A stretch of 64,000 nucleotides of DNA from Brevibacterium sp. W7.2 (GCF_018137945.1 NZ_CP073089.1:2914001-2978000); one strand, 5' to 3'; positions 10,044 to 19,134 are shown, numbered from the stretch's first letter. The notes: generated from the sequence alone by a model not told the origin. Numbers and translations are program-made.

Positions 10044-11659
10044 GAGCACCCACAATCTGCCAGCGCGGACACGGCGTCGTCGACGGTCTTGCGGGCCTCG
10101 AGGATCTTCGCCCGGTCGACCCCGTCGATCTGGAGGCTGAAGACGAGGTAGCGGCCGTCGGCGTCGAGGACTCCCCCGGCCAGCGAGGTCACCGTCGACA
10201 GGGTTCCCGTCTTCGCGTGCACGACGCCCGCGGCATTCGGATCGTCGCCGAACCGGTCGGTGAGCGTGCCGGTCAGCCCGCCGACGGGGAAGTAGCTGAT
10301 GAGGCTCGAGAGCGAGTCCTTGGCGACGACCGAGGCCTGGAGGACCGTCGTGAGATCGTGCGGACTGATCCGGTTGCCGTAGTCGAGTCCCGAGGTGTCG
10401 TAGAGCTGCGTCTGCCCGAGGTCGACGGTGTCCTCGAGTGCGGCGACGACGGCCTTCGGTCCGTTCTCGAGGCTGCCGGGCATGCCTTCGGCGATCGCGA
10501 CCTCGTTGCCGAGCACCTCGGCGACGACGTTGTCACTGTGGACGAGGGCGTACTCGACGATCTCGGAGATCGTCGCCGATTCCACCGCTGCGAGCGTCGC
10601 GGGTTCCTCGGTGTTCGTCGCTGCCGCCGAGGTGTCCGTCGGGTTCGGTGTCGTCCCCGCAGTGTCCGCGGCGCTGGCGGCCGCCGGCTGATCGGTGACG
10701 GTGATCCCCGCGGTCTCAAGGGCGCTGCGGAACGCGGCGAGGGCATCCGCGGACGGGTTCTCGCTGCGGCCCCGCCACGCCGCAGACGGATCCCCGACGT
10801 ACCCGCTGTCGACCATGAGCGGTTGGATCGGGGTGATGACGCCCTTGGCGATGTCCGCCCGCTCCCAGCTCGGGTTGAAGTCATTGCCCGGGTAGCGGCT
10901 CGTGTCCACGGCGAGCGCCACCTCGGTGACCTGCCGCTCCGTGAGCGCCGCCGCGGTCTCCTCCGCCAGGGTCGCCAGCCCCGCGTGGCCGTTGACGGCA
11001 CCGGGCTGGGATTCGCCGGCGCCGAGGAGGGCGTCCCCACCGCCGACGAGCGTGACCGTCGACGTCGCCGGGTCGAAGGCGGTCGTCGTCGACAGTCGCT
11101 GCTCACCGCCGATGGCGAGCAGCGCGGCCGAGGCGGTGAGCACCTTCGTCACCGAGGCCGGTGTCCGCGCCCGGTTCTCGTCGGTGGCGAAGAGCACCTG
11201 GTCGGTCAGGGCGTCGCGGACCTCGACGCCGAAGCCCTTGACTTGCGCGTCGCCGAGGATGCGCTCGAGTTCGCTGCCGGCGTTCGTCGGGATCGGGGCG
11301 GAGTCGGTGAGCGCCGAGGCGGGGGCGGGTACGTCCTGTCCGGCGGCGACCGGCTGCGGCAGCGGGTCGACCTCGATCGCCGGTTCCGTGGTGAGGAAGC
11401 CGGGGACGACGTCGGCGGCGTCGGCGACCCCGTACCCGAGGGCACCGGCGAGGAGGACGCCTGCGGTGATGCCGGCGGCGAGCCGCTTGCCCGACCGCTT
11501 CCGCTCACCGCGTGAACCCGCACCGCCCGTGCCCGTCGATCCCGTGCTCGTCGAACCGGTGCCCGTCGAACCGGAACCTGCCCGCGGTTCCTCCTGGGGC
11601 TGAGAGTCCTGCGGCGTCGTGGGGGTCAAACGCGGGCTCCTGTTCGTGTCGTCGGGCAC
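10040..11659 (-). CDS. dacB: D-alanyl-D-alanine carboxypeptidase/endopeptidase (PBP4, peptidase S13)
   Basis: This 539-residue wall enzyme trims or cuts peptidoglycan cross-links. All three penicillin-binding motifs are visible: SVTK (169-172), SDN (375-377) and KTG (483-485). A Ser/Thr/Gly low-complexity cytoplasmic leader (STGTGSTSTGSTGTGG) precedes one membrane segment at about 60-82, so the catalytic domain is outside the cell. A Thr/Ala-rich insert lies at about 326-355. The protein ends in a Cys-Gly-Cys motif. It overlaps the downstream zincin gene by 4 bp and is divergent from ppa. Confidence 0.94.
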   Translation of the reverse strand: MPDDTNRSPRLTPTTPQDSQPQEEPRAGSGSTGTGSTSTGSTGTGGAGSRGERKRSGKRLAAGITAGVLLAGALGYGVADAADVVPGFLTTEPAIEVDPLPQPVAAGQDVPAPASALTDSAPIPTNAGSELERILGDAQVKGFGVEVRDALTDQVLFATDENRARTPASVTKVLTASAALLAIGGEQRLSTTTAFDPATSTVTLVGGGDALLGAGESQPGAVNGHAGLATLAEETAAALTERQVTEVALAVDTSRYPGNDFNPSWERADIAKGVITPIQPLMVDSGYVGDPSAAWRGRSENPSADALAAFRSALETAGITVTDQPAAASAADTAGTTPNPTDTSAAATNTEEPATLAAVESATISEIVEYALVHSDNVVAEVLGNEVAIAEGMPGSLENGPKAVVAALEDTVDLGQTQLYDTSGLDYGNRISPHDLTTVLQASVVAKDSLSSLISYFPVGGLTGTLTDRFGDDPNAAGVVHAKTGTLSTVTSLAGGVLDADGRYLVFSLQIDGVDRAKILEARKTVDDAVSALADCGCS

Positions 11660-11736
11660 GTCCGCCCTCGCATCTGGTGCCGGTGCGGGGGCCGGCTGGG
11701 GAGGGTCAAGGCGTGTCGGCGGTGGGGACGCATAGG

Positions 11737-11749
11737 CACTATCCTAGTG
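11737..11749 (+). promoter_or_regulatory. Probable -10 region and small inverted repeat upstream of ppa
   Basis: The inverted repeat CACTA-TCC-TAGTG contains TATCCT (11740-11745), a plausible -10 element about 32 bp before the ppa start. No good -35 is seen. The site lies in the 117-bp divergent gap between dacB and ppa. AAGGAG at 11767-11772 is the ppa ribosome-binding site. Confidence 0.4.
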
Positions 11750-11776
11750 ATGCCACCCTAACGCGTAAGGAGCACT

Positions 11777-12265
11777 ATGGAACTCTTGGCCACGATCGAG
11801 ATCCCCCGCGGTTCGCGCAACAAGTACGAAGTCGACCATGAGACCGGCCGGGTCAAGCTCGACCGCTACCTCTTCACCTCGATGCAGTACCCCGCGGACT
11901 ACGGCTTCATCGAGGACACCCTCGGCAACGACGGGGATCCCCTCGATGTGCTCGTGCTGCTCACCGAGCCCCTGTTCCCGGGTGTGCAGGTCGACGTCCG
12001 CCCGATCGGCATGTTCCAGATGGAGGACGAAGCCGGTGGCGACGACAAGGTTCTCGCCGTGCCCGCAGGCGATCCGCGCTGGGACTCCTACCAGGACATC
12101 GCCGATGTCAATCAGTTCACCCTCGACGAGATCGAGCACTTCTTCACCCGCTACAAGGACCTCGAGCCCGGCAAGTTCGTCAAGGGATCGAACTGGGTCG
12201 GCCGCGCCGAGGCCGAAGCCGAGGTCAACGCCTCGATCGAGCGCTTCAAGTCAAGCGACCACTGA
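11777..12265 (+). CDS. ppa: Inorganic pyrophosphatase
   Basis: This 162-residue soluble enzyme hydrolyses pyrophosphate, pulling biosynthetic reactions forward. The family I core is present: [11 protein letters not shown] near the N-terminus, [11 protein letters not shown], and the metal signature GDPLDVLVL at about 53-61. The length is typical of bacterial hexameric enzymes. It has a strong AAGGAG site and stands alone, divergent from dacB and convergent with the hydrolase, where a hairpin terminator is seen. Confidence 0.97.
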   Translation: MELLATIEIPRGSRNKYEVDHETGRVKLDRYLFTSMQYPADYGFIEDTLGNDGDPLDVLVLLTEPLFPGVQVDVRPIGMFQMEDEAGGDDKVLAVPAGDPRWDSYQDIADVNQFTLDEIEHFFTRYKDLEPGKFVKGSNWVGRAEAEAEVNASIERFKSSDH

Positions 12266-12297
12266 GTCGGCGCTGACCGCGGCTTCAGCCCTTTCGA

Positions 12298-12316
12298 ACT
12301 GAGCCCGCGGCTCAGT
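12298..12316. terminator. Hairpin between convergent ppa and hydrolase genes
   Basis: A perfect 8-bp stem, ACTGAGCC with GGCTCAGT, has a 3-base loop and is bordered by TTCGAA on both sides. It overlaps the hydrolase stop codon. It lacks a T-run, as is common in high-G+C actinobacteria, and could act for both convergent genes. Confidence 0.6.
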
Positions 12317-13304
12317 CCTTCGAACCGGCCCCTGCGGCGCGCGCCTCACGGCTGACCTCATCGACCGCCTCGACGATCACGTCGGGGCGGTCGATCATCA
12401 TGAGGTGCCGGGAGTCGAGGACCTCCCGCTTCCGCAGATCCGCAAACGCCTGCCCGAGGATCCGCTCGCGCCGCAGGTTCGACAGCGGAGGTGCCTCGAG
12501 CGCCGAGGTGGGTGCGGCCACCGGGTCCGTCGACGTCCGCAGAGCTTGCAGGTCAGCCCCCTGGCTGCGGTAGCTCAGCCATTCCGCCAGGGAGGCCTTG
12601 AGGGTGTCGGGATCGGCGTAGGGGTCCTTGAATGCCGCCTGGTCGAGCGCGCGCCCCGACCCCGACTGCTTGGAGAATCCGCGGTGGGAGACCAGCGAGG
12701 CGAGCTGTCCGATCTCGATGCGCGTCGTCAGTGCTCCGAGGACGGGCAGCAGCGTCGCCCGGGAGAGCGCTCCGGCGCTGCCCCGGTACCGGTAGTCCTC
12801 GATCGAGGGGTCGACGAGGACGATGCCGGCCACGCGCTCCGGGTGCAGCCTGGCGAACGCCTCGGCGCGGAACGACGCCATCGAATGGGCGACGATGACG
12901 ACCTCGTCGTGCTCGCCGATCGCCCGCTCCATCGCCGCGACCTCGGTGGCGAGGTCGGGCAGGACACCGGGCCAGGGCGTGCCCGCGAAGCCCGGACGGT
13001 CGATGGCGATGACCTCGCGGTCGGGCATCGCCTCGATGACCGGGGCCCAGCTCGCCGCCGCGATCGCGCAGCCGTTGAGCAGGAGCACCGGCAGGGCGGC
13101 GGGACCGGCGGCCCCGGGCCCGACGTCCCCTGCGGGCCGGCTGTCGTCGTGCGCCGGGAGTGCCGTGTCACGGTCGCCTGACTCCCCCACCGCGGCGGTC
13201 TCCCCAACCGAGGCGGTGCCCGGGCGCCGATAGACCGTGTACCCGTCGATGACGGTCGTCGCGAGATTTGCGAACCGGCTCTCAGCTGACACGGCTGTCC
13301 TCAC
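12312..13304 (-). CDS. Alpha/beta hydrolase
   Basis: This protein of about 330 residues has an alpha/beta-hydrolase fold: LLLNGCAIAAASW as the oxyanion region, IDRPGFAGTPWPG, the nucleophile elbow VVIVAHSMASF (Ser, with Ala for the last Gly), VLVDPS, and a C-terminal SRHLMMIDRPD giving the catalytic His. An early stretch repeats VGE (ASVGETAAVGES). The open frame continues upstream, but that part is a shadow of the DUF998-like gene. GTG at 13304 or 13292 is the likely start, overlapping that gene's end. It is the third gene of the lysX operon, so a lipid substrate is possible but unproven. Confidence 0.75.
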   Translation of the reverse strand: MRTAVSAESRFANLATTVIDGYTVYRRPGTASVGETAAVGESGDRDTALPAHDDSRPAGDVGPGAAGPAALPVLLLNGCAIAAASWAPVIEAMPDREVIAIDRPGFAGTPWPGVLPDLATEVAAMERAIGEHDEVVIVAHSMASFRAEAFARLHPERVAGIVLVDPSIEDYRYRGSAGALSRATLLPVLGALTTRIEIGQLASLVSHRGFSKQSGSGRALDQAAFKDPYADPDTLKASLAEWLSYRSQGADLQALRTSTDPVAAPTSALEAPPLSNLRRERILGQAFADLRKREVLDSRHLMMIDRPDVIVEAVDEVSREARAAGAGSKD

Positions 13305-13986
13305 CGGCGACCGCCTCGGCGCCCTTCTGCCCTGCCGTGCCGCGGTCGATGACGGCGACGTAGCCGAGGTGCGCGGCCCACGCGGCGATGAGGAGCACGG
13401 CGATGGCCTGGACGTAGCCCTGCCCGGTCCGCCACAGCGTCTCGATGACGACCGAGGACACATTCGTCGCGAAGAGGGCAGCGAGCATGATGACGACGCC
13501 GCGGGCGTACAACGTGCGCCCCCTCCCCTGCCGGCGCAGGGCGAGGTAGGCGAGCACCATGCTCGCCATGGCCCCGAACGCGACGAGGGAGGACGCGATC
13601 GTGTGGAGGAGGAAGTCGGGCCGCAGCGGGTTCGCGGTGTACTCGGCGTAGCAGACGTCGTCGAAGCTCTGCGCGCACGGCAGCGCGGCGATGGAATCGC
13701 CGATCGTGCCCAGACCCGTGACCGCCACGGCGACCGCCACCCAGACCGACATCCGCCCGAAGCGCGCCCGCCACCCCCGCACCCCGAGGCCCGCGATGAG
13801 GACCATGAGGGTCCCGGCGATCGCATCACCGGTGCGGAAGACCCACGAGTACGGCTGATCGGCCGCGGCGAGTTCGGAGACGTACCCGGCCAGCGGGTAC
13901 GGCTGCGGGCTGAGCGCCAGCAGGACCCACGAGTCGTAGGACAGCAGGACGGCAGCGGCGAGGAGGACGGCAAGGGTGCGGCGCAT
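13282..13986 (-). CDS. DUF998-like integral membrane protein
   Basis: This 234-residue protein has about six hydrophobic segments. It begins MRRTLAVLLAAAVLLSY, with a PYPLAGYVSELAA loop and a PLRPDFLLHTIASSLVAFGAMA segment typical of DUF998-type proteins. Function is unknown. The ATG at 13986 is 2 bp after the lysX stop, and its 3' end overlaps the hydrolase start, so all three are one transcription unit. A role linked to lysyl-phospholipid metabolism is a guess from position only. Confidence 0.75.
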   Translation of the reverse strand: MRRTLAVLLAAAVLLSYDSWVLLALSPQPYPLAGYVSELAAADQPYSWVFRTGDAIAGTLMVLIAGLGVRGWRARFGRMSVWVAVAVAVTGLGTIGDSIAALPCAQSFDDVCYAEYTANPLRPDFLLHTIASSLVAFGAMASMVLAYLALRRQGRGRTLYARGVVIMLAALFATNVSSVVIETLWRTGQGYVQAIAVLLIAAWAAHLGYVAVIDRGTAGQKGAEAVAGEDSRVS

Positions 13987-13988
13987 GC

Positions 13989-16900
13989 TCAGTATCCGCG
14001 CGGTTTGGCCAGCGGGAAGGTGATCGTCGAGCGGATCGTCTGCTGCGTGAAGAGCATGACGAGCCGGTCGAGTCCCATCCCGAGCCCACCGGCCGGCGGC
14101 ATGCCGTACTCGAGGGCCCGGAGGAAGTCCTCGTCGAGCTCCATCGCCTCGGGGTCGCCGCCGGCGGCGGCCAGCGACTGTGCGGTGAGCCGCTGCCGCT
14201 GGACGACGGGGTCGACGAGTTCGGAGTACGCGGTGCCGAGCTCTGAGCCGAAGATGATGAGGTCCCACTTCTCGGCGAGCATCGGGTCCGTCCGGTGCTG
14301 CCGGGTCAGCGGTGAGGTCTCGGCGGGGAAGTCCGTGTAGAAGGTCGGGGCGACCGTCTGGGACTCCGCGACCTCCTCGTAGATCTCCTGGAGCAGCATG
14401 CCCCACCCCCACTTCGGGTTGACGGTGACCCCGGCCTTCCGCGCCAGGGTGCGCAGCGCCTCGATCGAGGTGTCGGTCGTGACCTCCTCGCCCATCTTCT
14501 GCGAGACGACGTCGGTGAGCGAGATCGTCGTCCATTCGTCGGCGAGGTCGATCTCGTGTTCGACGCCGTCGACGGTCCCGCGCACGATCGTCGTCCCGAG
14601 CGATGCCTGGGCGGCGTTGATGACCATCGTGCGGGTGAGCTCGCGCATCGTGGTGTAGTCGCCGCCGGCCTGGTAGGCCTCGAGCATCGAGAACTCCGGG
14701 TTGTGGGTCGCGTCGACGCCCTCGTTGCGGAAGTTCCGGCCGATCTCGAACACCCGGTCGAAGCCGCCGACGAGGAGGCGCTTGAGGTAGAGCTCCGGGG
14801 CGATGCGGAGGTAGAGGTCGAGGTTGTAGGCGTTGATGTGGGTGAGGAACGGTCGCGCGTTCGCTCCGCCGTGGACGGTCTGGAGGATCGGGGTCTCGAC
14901 CTCGAGGAAGTCACGCGACTGCAGGGTCTCCCTGATCGTCTGGAACGCGAGCGAGCGGACGACCATGAGGTCGCGCTGGCCGGTGTTCATCGTGAAGTCG
15001 AGGTAGCGCTGGCGCACCTTCGCCTCGGGGTCGGTCAGCCCCTCGTGGAGGCTCGGCCACGGGCGCAGCGACTTCGCCGTCATCGTCCACCCGGTGACGA
15101 TGAACGACGGGGTGCCGGTGCGGGAGACGCCGTCGTAGCCGGTCATGGAGATCCGGTCACCGCGGGAGAGCCACGACTGCAGCTGGGAGAGCGATTCGGC
15201 GCCGAGGTTGTCCCGTTCGCAGACGAGCTGGACGTCGTGGCCCTGCGTGCGCAGGTCGAGGAAGACGACGCCGCCGTGGTCGCGGATGCCGAGCACCCGC
15301 CCGTCGATGACGGTGCCGGGCACGGCGTCGGCGGCCGCCTCGGCGGGATAGGGCTCGACCCCGGAAGCGAGCATCCGCTCGCGCACGTCGAGACGGTGGC
15401 GGACCTGATCGGGGATCCGGGACGCAGTGTCCGAGGCCGGCGCCGAGGCGGTGATCCCGAGCAGCGGGGCCGCTTCCTCGGGGGTGTAGATCGGCTGTTC
15501 GTGCTGGCCCTTGCCGAAGATCTTCGGCGGGGTGAGGAATCCCTCGGCGATGCTCACGGCGAGGCCGATGCGGGCGAGGTCCGAGCCCTCCGGGTAGCAG
15601 AGCATGCGGGGCACCCACGTCGGGTGGTACTTCTCGTTGGACCGGTAGAGGGACTCGAGCTGCCAGAACCGGGAGAGGTAGAGGAGGACGTTGCGCCACA
15701 GCCGCTTGATCGGACCGGCGCCGAGCTCCTTGCCCTGTTCGAACGCGGACCGGAAGACGGCGAAGTTGAGTGAGACCTCGGCGATCCCCTGATCGGGGGC
15801 CTCGCGCATGAGGCCGGCGACCATGAACTCGGTGACGCCGTTCTCCGCGAACGGGTGGCGACGCATGAGGTCGAGGGAGGCTCCCGAGCGGCCCCACGGC
15901 ACGAAGCAGAGCAGTCCCGCCGTGGTCTCGGCCAGCGTTCCCGCGTCGGCGGGGAAGAGCGCTTCGACGACGAGCCCGTCGGCGTCGGCGGGGTCGCCGA
16001 AGCGTCCGAGCGCCATCGAGAAGCCGCGTTCGGTGTCCCCGTCACGCCATTCGTCCGCGAACCGGGAGAGGCCTGCGAGCTCGTCGGCGGGGATCTCTCC
16101 CTGCCGGCGGATGCGGAGCGTGTAGCCGAGGCCGGAGAGCTTCGAGACGGCCCGCTGCACCTCGGGCAGCGAGGAGAGGGTGAAGTCCTTCGTGTAGAGC
16201 ACAGCCTCGTCGCCGACGTGGAGGACCTTGAGTCCGGCCTCGTGATAGGCCTGCGCACCCTGCTTCGAGGCGGCGAGGACGGCGGGCACCCAGCCGTAGG
16301 ACTCGGCGTAGGCGACGAACGCACGGGCGGCACTCGCCCACTGCGAGGGCGGTCCGATCGGGTCGCTCGCGACGAGGCAGACGCCGGCCTGGACGCGGTA
16401 GGTGAGCACGCAGTCGTCGGCGAAGAACGCCGACCGGTCCCGCCGCGTCGAGAAGTAGCCGAGCGAGTCCGAGGGATGGTCGGCCAGGCCCTCGCGGACC
16501 TGGCGCTCCTGGTCGATGTCGATGCGCTCGGCGTCGCGCGAGGACCGCAGCAGGGTCCAGAAGGCGAGGATGATGCTCGCACCGGAACCGAAGCCGAAGA
16601 GGGTGATCATCCAGCTCGACGCGGTGTTCTGCCGGACGCCGAAGAGCTCGGCGAGGATCTGGCGGGCTTGGATCATCGTCAGGCCGCCGGTGACGTACTG
16701 GCAGGTCAGCACGATGAGCACGGTGAGGACGAGGCCGGCGGCGAGGACGACGAGCGCCTTGAGGAACCCGCGCGGCTGGGTCTTCGCGACGTACCACCGG
16801 CGGTAGACGAGGAGGGCGATGATGACGATCACCGGCACGGCGATGCCGGAGGCGAGGTCCCAGGCGAGGAGGTCGGGGGCGGTGAAGTACACCGCGATGA

Positions 16901-17198
16901 CGATGAGGATGTAGAGGAGGAGGATGACGGCGAGGAACACGAGGAGGATCCACCACGCCAGGCGCTTGCGGATGTTCAGGGCGGCCGCGAGGAGGAAGAG
17001 GATGACCGAGGAGACGAAGTCGACCGGGGTGATCGGGACGATCCAGTCGAAGACGAAGCTGAGGACTCGGCCGAGCCAGCTGTCCTCGGGAGTGATGAGG
17101 TTGATGAGCATGAGCACGGCGAGGATGGTGAGCACGCGCGGCAGCCAGCGCACGAAGAACGGGGTGCCCTTCGCCGAGGAGATGTCTGAGGGGGGCAT
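13989..17198 (-). CDS. lysX: Bifunctional LysX: phosphatidylglycerol lysyltransferase fused to class II lysyl-tRNA synthetase
   Basis: This 1,069-residue membrane protein makes Lys-tRNA and transfers lysine to phosphatidylglycerol, giving positive charge to the membrane and resistance to cationic peptides. In order: several membrane helices within about 1-215, an MprF-like GNAT/DUF2156 domain (about 220-560), an OB-fold anticodon-binding domain (about 615-720) and a class II synthetase core to the end. The core shows FRNEGVDATHNPEFSMLEAY (motif 2) and GMGLDRLVMLF (motif 3). In actinobacteria this accompanies a separate housekeeping lysS. It heads an operon with a membrane protein and a hydrolase and is divergent from the VOC gene. 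Confidence 0.95.
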   Translation of the reverse strand: MPPSDISSAKGTPFFVRWLPRVLTILAVLMLINLITPEDSWLGRVLSFVFDWIVPITPVDFVSSVILFLLAAALNIRKRLAWWILLVFLAVILLLYILIVIAVYFTAPDLLAWDLASGIAVPVIVIIALLVYRRWYVAKTQPRGFLKALVVLAAGLVLTVLIVLTCQYVTGGLTMIQARQILAELFGVRQNTASSWMITLFGFGSGASIILAFWTLLRSSRDAERIDIDQERQVREGLADHPSDSLGYFSTRRDRSAFFADDCVLTYRVQAGVCLVASDPIGPPSQWASAARAFVAYAESYGWVPAVLAASKQGAQAYHEAGLKVLHVGDEAVLYTKDFTLSSLPEVQRAVSKLSGLGYTLRIRRQGEIPADELAGLSRFADEWRDGDTERGFSMALGRFGDPADADGLVVEALFPADAGTLAETTAGLLCFVPWGRSGASLDLMRRHPFAENGVTEFMVAGLMREAPDQGIAEVSLNFAVFRSAFEQGKELGAGPIKRLWRNVLLYLSRFWQLESLYRSNEKYHPTWVPRMLCYPEGSDLARIGLAVSIAEGFLTPPKIFGKGQHEQPIYTPEEAAPLLGITASAPASDTASRIPDQVRHRLDVRERMLASGVEPYPAEAAADAVPGTVIDGRVLGIRDHGGVVFLDLRTQGHDVQLVCERDNLGAESLSQLQSWLSRGDRISMTGYDGVSRTGTPSFIVTGWTMTAKSLRPWPSLHEGLTDPEAKVRQRYLDFTMNTGQRDLMVVRSLAFQTIRETLQSRDFLEVETPILQTVHGGANARPFLTHINAYNLDLYLRIAPELYLKRLLVGGFDRVFEIGRNFRNEGVDATHNPEFSMLEAYQAGGDYTTMRELTRTMVINAAQASLGTTIVRGTVDGVEHEIDLADEWTTISLTDVVSQKMGEEVTTDTSIEALRTLARKAGVTVNPKWGWGMLLQEIYEEVAESQTVAPTFYTDFPAETSPLTRQHRTDPMLAEKWDLIIFGSELGTAYSELVDPVVQRQRLTAQSLAAAGGDPEAMELDEDFLRALEYGMPPAGGLGMGLDRLVMLFTQQTIRSTITFPLAKPRGY

Positions 17199-17331
17199 AG
17201 GGGGAATCCTTTCACACTGCTCCGACCTGGACCCTCAGGTGCGAGCCGCACCACATCACGCCTGTTGCCCAGGTCACATATGGTGTCACAGGAAAGCCCG
17301 CTTGCAGTGACGGACGACCGTGAGTTTTCAG

Positions 17332-17347
17332 ATTAGGTTACCCTAAT
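17332..17347. promoter_or_regulatory. Candidate DtxR/IdeR-type iron box
   Basis: ATTAGGTTACCCTAAT has perfect ATTAGG/CCTAAT arms. It matches the first eight positions of the DtxR/IdeR 19-mer (TTAGGTTA) and about 14 of 19 positions overall, but the distal half is weak. It sits in an AT-rich pocket about 35 bp before the VOC gene start and about 135 bp from lysX, so it could control either. Confidence 0.35.
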
Positions 17348-17382
17348 GAGAAGTGTGGGCCAGGGTGTGCAATTCTCGTGAC

Positions 17383-18027
17383 ATGAAACTCGACCATGTG
17401 TCCTTCGCCAGTGAACCTGACGGCTATCGAGCGACTGCCGAGCGCATCTCGGACCAGCTCGGAGTGGTTCCCTACGACGGCGGGGTGCATCCGCGTTTCG
17501 GTACTCGGAATCTCATCTTCCCGCTTGCGGGCGGCCATTACCTCGAAGTCGTCGAAGCCTTGGAGCACCCGGCCGCTCTCTCGACCCCCTTCGGCCAAGC
17601 TGTGCGGACGCGCTCCGAACTCGGCGGCGGCTGGATGGGCTGGTGCGTGTCCGTCGACGATCTCTCCGAGGTCGAGACGCGCCTCGAACGCAAGGCCGTC
17701 GACGGCAATCGCACGCCCGAGTCGGGAGAAGAGCTCAAGTGGCTGCAGATCGGAGTCAAGGGGCTCATCGCCGATCCCCAGCTGCCGTTCTTCATCAAGT
17801 GGTCCGCCGATTCGTCTCAGCACCCCTCCTCGTACAAGACCAACGAGGATGTCTCGATCGACACCCTCCAGATCGCGGGCGACCGTGACCGCCTGCGCGA
17901 CTGGCTCGGCACCGACGATGCCAAGCCGATCCCGGAGATCCACATCGACTGGTCGGCCCCGCACGGCGCCCCCGGCATCATGTCGGTGACGTTCGAGACC
18001 GAGAAGAACGGCCTCGTCACGATCTGA
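17383..18027 (+). CDS. VOC (glyoxalase-like) domain protein
   Basis: This protein of about 214 residues begins MKLDHVSFASEP, the opening strand of a vicinal-oxygen-chelate fold. FGTRNLIFPLAGGHYLEVVEAL and a second half with PEIHIDWSAPHGAPGIMSVTFET complete it. The family includes glyoxalases and dioxygenases; which one cannot be told. The ATG at 17383 starts the domain directly. No clear ribosome-binding site is seen, so a leaderless or weakly initiated message is possible. The candidate iron box lies just upstream. Confidence 0.72.
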   Translation: MKLDHVSFASEPDGYRATAERISDQLGVVPYDGGVHPRFGTRNLIFPLAGGHYLEVVEALEHPAALSTPFGQAVRTRSELGGGWMGWCVSVDDLSEVETRLERKAVDGNRTPESGEELKWLQIGVKGLIADPQLPFFIKWSADSSQHPSSYKTNEDVSIDTLQIAGDRDRLRDWLGTDDAKPIPEIHIDWSAPHGAPGIMSVTFETEKNGLVTI

Positions 18028-18091
18028 CCCGGGCGCTTCGGAACCGCCGCAGACTCAGCAGACGTTGAGAGAGGTCTGCCCGTCCCATAGT

Positions 18092-18130
18092 GCAGCCGCG
18101 CACAGCCCCCTTCGGGCCGTGCGCGGCTGT
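18092..18130. terminator. Strong hairpin terminator between VOC and CPBP genes
   Basis: A stem of about 12 bp (GCAGCCGCGCAC with GTGCGCGGCTGT) has a GC-rich loop that can itself pair (GCCC/GGGC). It lies 65 bp after the VOC stop and serves the convergent pair. No T-run follows. Confidence 0.75.
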
Positions 18131-18343
18131 GTCATGTCCCCGCCGCGCTGCCTGTCCGGCTGCCCGTTTGCGGTCACATCGCCGAGGTGATTGCGCTGAA
18201 TCGGCTCGAATCCCTCGGTTCTGTGATCACGAACGCGTCCTCAGACCGGGGTGGGGCCCCAGCGCCGATCGTCATTCAGCCGACGCGACGACCAGCCGAC
18301 GCAACGGCGAACGCGAGGTGGATGCCGCAGGATCCGCGCCGGA
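18131..18343. other. Non-coding remainder of the VOC-CPBP gap
   Basis: After the hairpin about 210 bp remain before the CPBP stop codon. I see no gene, tRNA or clear repeat here. A GCCGAGGTGA variant of the common decamer is at about 18,182. Confidence 0.5.
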
Positions 18344-19111
18344 TCACCGAGGGTCGACGAGGGCGAGCACCCCGGGGGCGAGGAATCCGACGACGTCGAT
18401 GAGGGTGTGGGCCCACACGAGCGGCATGAGTCGGCCGGTGCGCATGAAGAACCACCCGAAGATGATGCCCATCGCGAAGTTCCCGAGGAACGGCCCGATC
18501 CCCTGATAGAGGTGGTAGCTCGCGCGGAAGAGGGCGAGGGCGATGATGATCGTCCACGGCCGATAGCCGAGTTCCCGGAGACGCTCGGCGCCGAATCCGA
18601 AGAGGAGGACCTCTTCGAGGATCCCGTTCTTCGCCGCCGCGAGGATGAGCACGGGGATCGTCCACCAATGGTCGCCGAGGTTGGCTGGCTGCACCTCGGC
18701 GGTGATCCCGAGTGCCCTGCCGCCCGCGTAAATCCCCAGGGTCCCGATCCCGATGACGAGGAGGAGGCCCGCACCCTGAGCGAAGTCGCGGACTCGGTGC
18801 CCCTGGACGCCGAGGCGTTCGCTCAGGGGCCGCCGGTCGGAGTCGCGGGTGAGGAGGTAGAGGGCGAGCGCGACGGGGACGAGGGAGAACCCGATGTCGA
18901 GGAGCTGGTAGACGAGGTCGAAGAACGGCCGCGGATTGAGGGAGGTGTTGAGCTTCGCCTCGGCGTCGCTGATGGGGCCGCGGGTGATGATGTCGGCCAA
19001 CCGCACGACCGCGTAGACCGCGGACTGGCCGAGGGAGAGGGCGGCGACGAGCCCGAGCTCGATCCACAGGCGCCTGCGCTCCCGCGGGTCGGTCGCGGTC
19101 TCCATGCTCAC
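18344..19111 (-). CDS. CPBP-family intramembrane glutamic endopeptidase
   Basis: This 255-residue, multi-pass membrane protein carries the CPBP (Abi/Rce1-type) motifs: the Glu-Glu pair in KNGILEEVLLFG (166-167), the His of FRASYHLYQG (about 200) and the HTLID motif (235-239). The usual Arg after the Glu pair is a Phe here. Members process prenylated proteins or act in bacteriocin immunity; the role here is unknown. The GTG at 19111 has a well-placed GGAGGA; an ATG lies two codons on. It follows the RND gene by 23 bp and is probably co-transcribed with it. Confidence 0.82.
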   Translation of the reverse strand: MSMETATDPRERRRLWIELGLVAALSLGQSAVYAVVRLADIITRGPISDAEAKLNTSLNPRPFFDLVYQLLDIGFSLVPVALALYLLTRDSDRRPLSERLGVQGHRVRDFAQGAGLLLVIGIGTLGIYAGGRALGITAEVQPANLGDHWWTIPVLILAAAKNGILEEVLLFGFGAERLRELGYRPWTIIIALALFRASYHLYQGIGPFLGNFAMGIIFGWFFMRTGRLMPLVWAHTLIDVVGFLAPGVLALVDPR

Positions 19112-19134
19112 CGTCGTTCTCCTCCGTCTCGTTG

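Noticed and set aside
12312..13973. Longer (553-residue) version of the alpha/beta hydrolase
   Set aside because: The upstream ~220 codons overlap the DUF998-like gene in another frame and are Ser/Arg-rich; the hydrolase proper starts near 13304.
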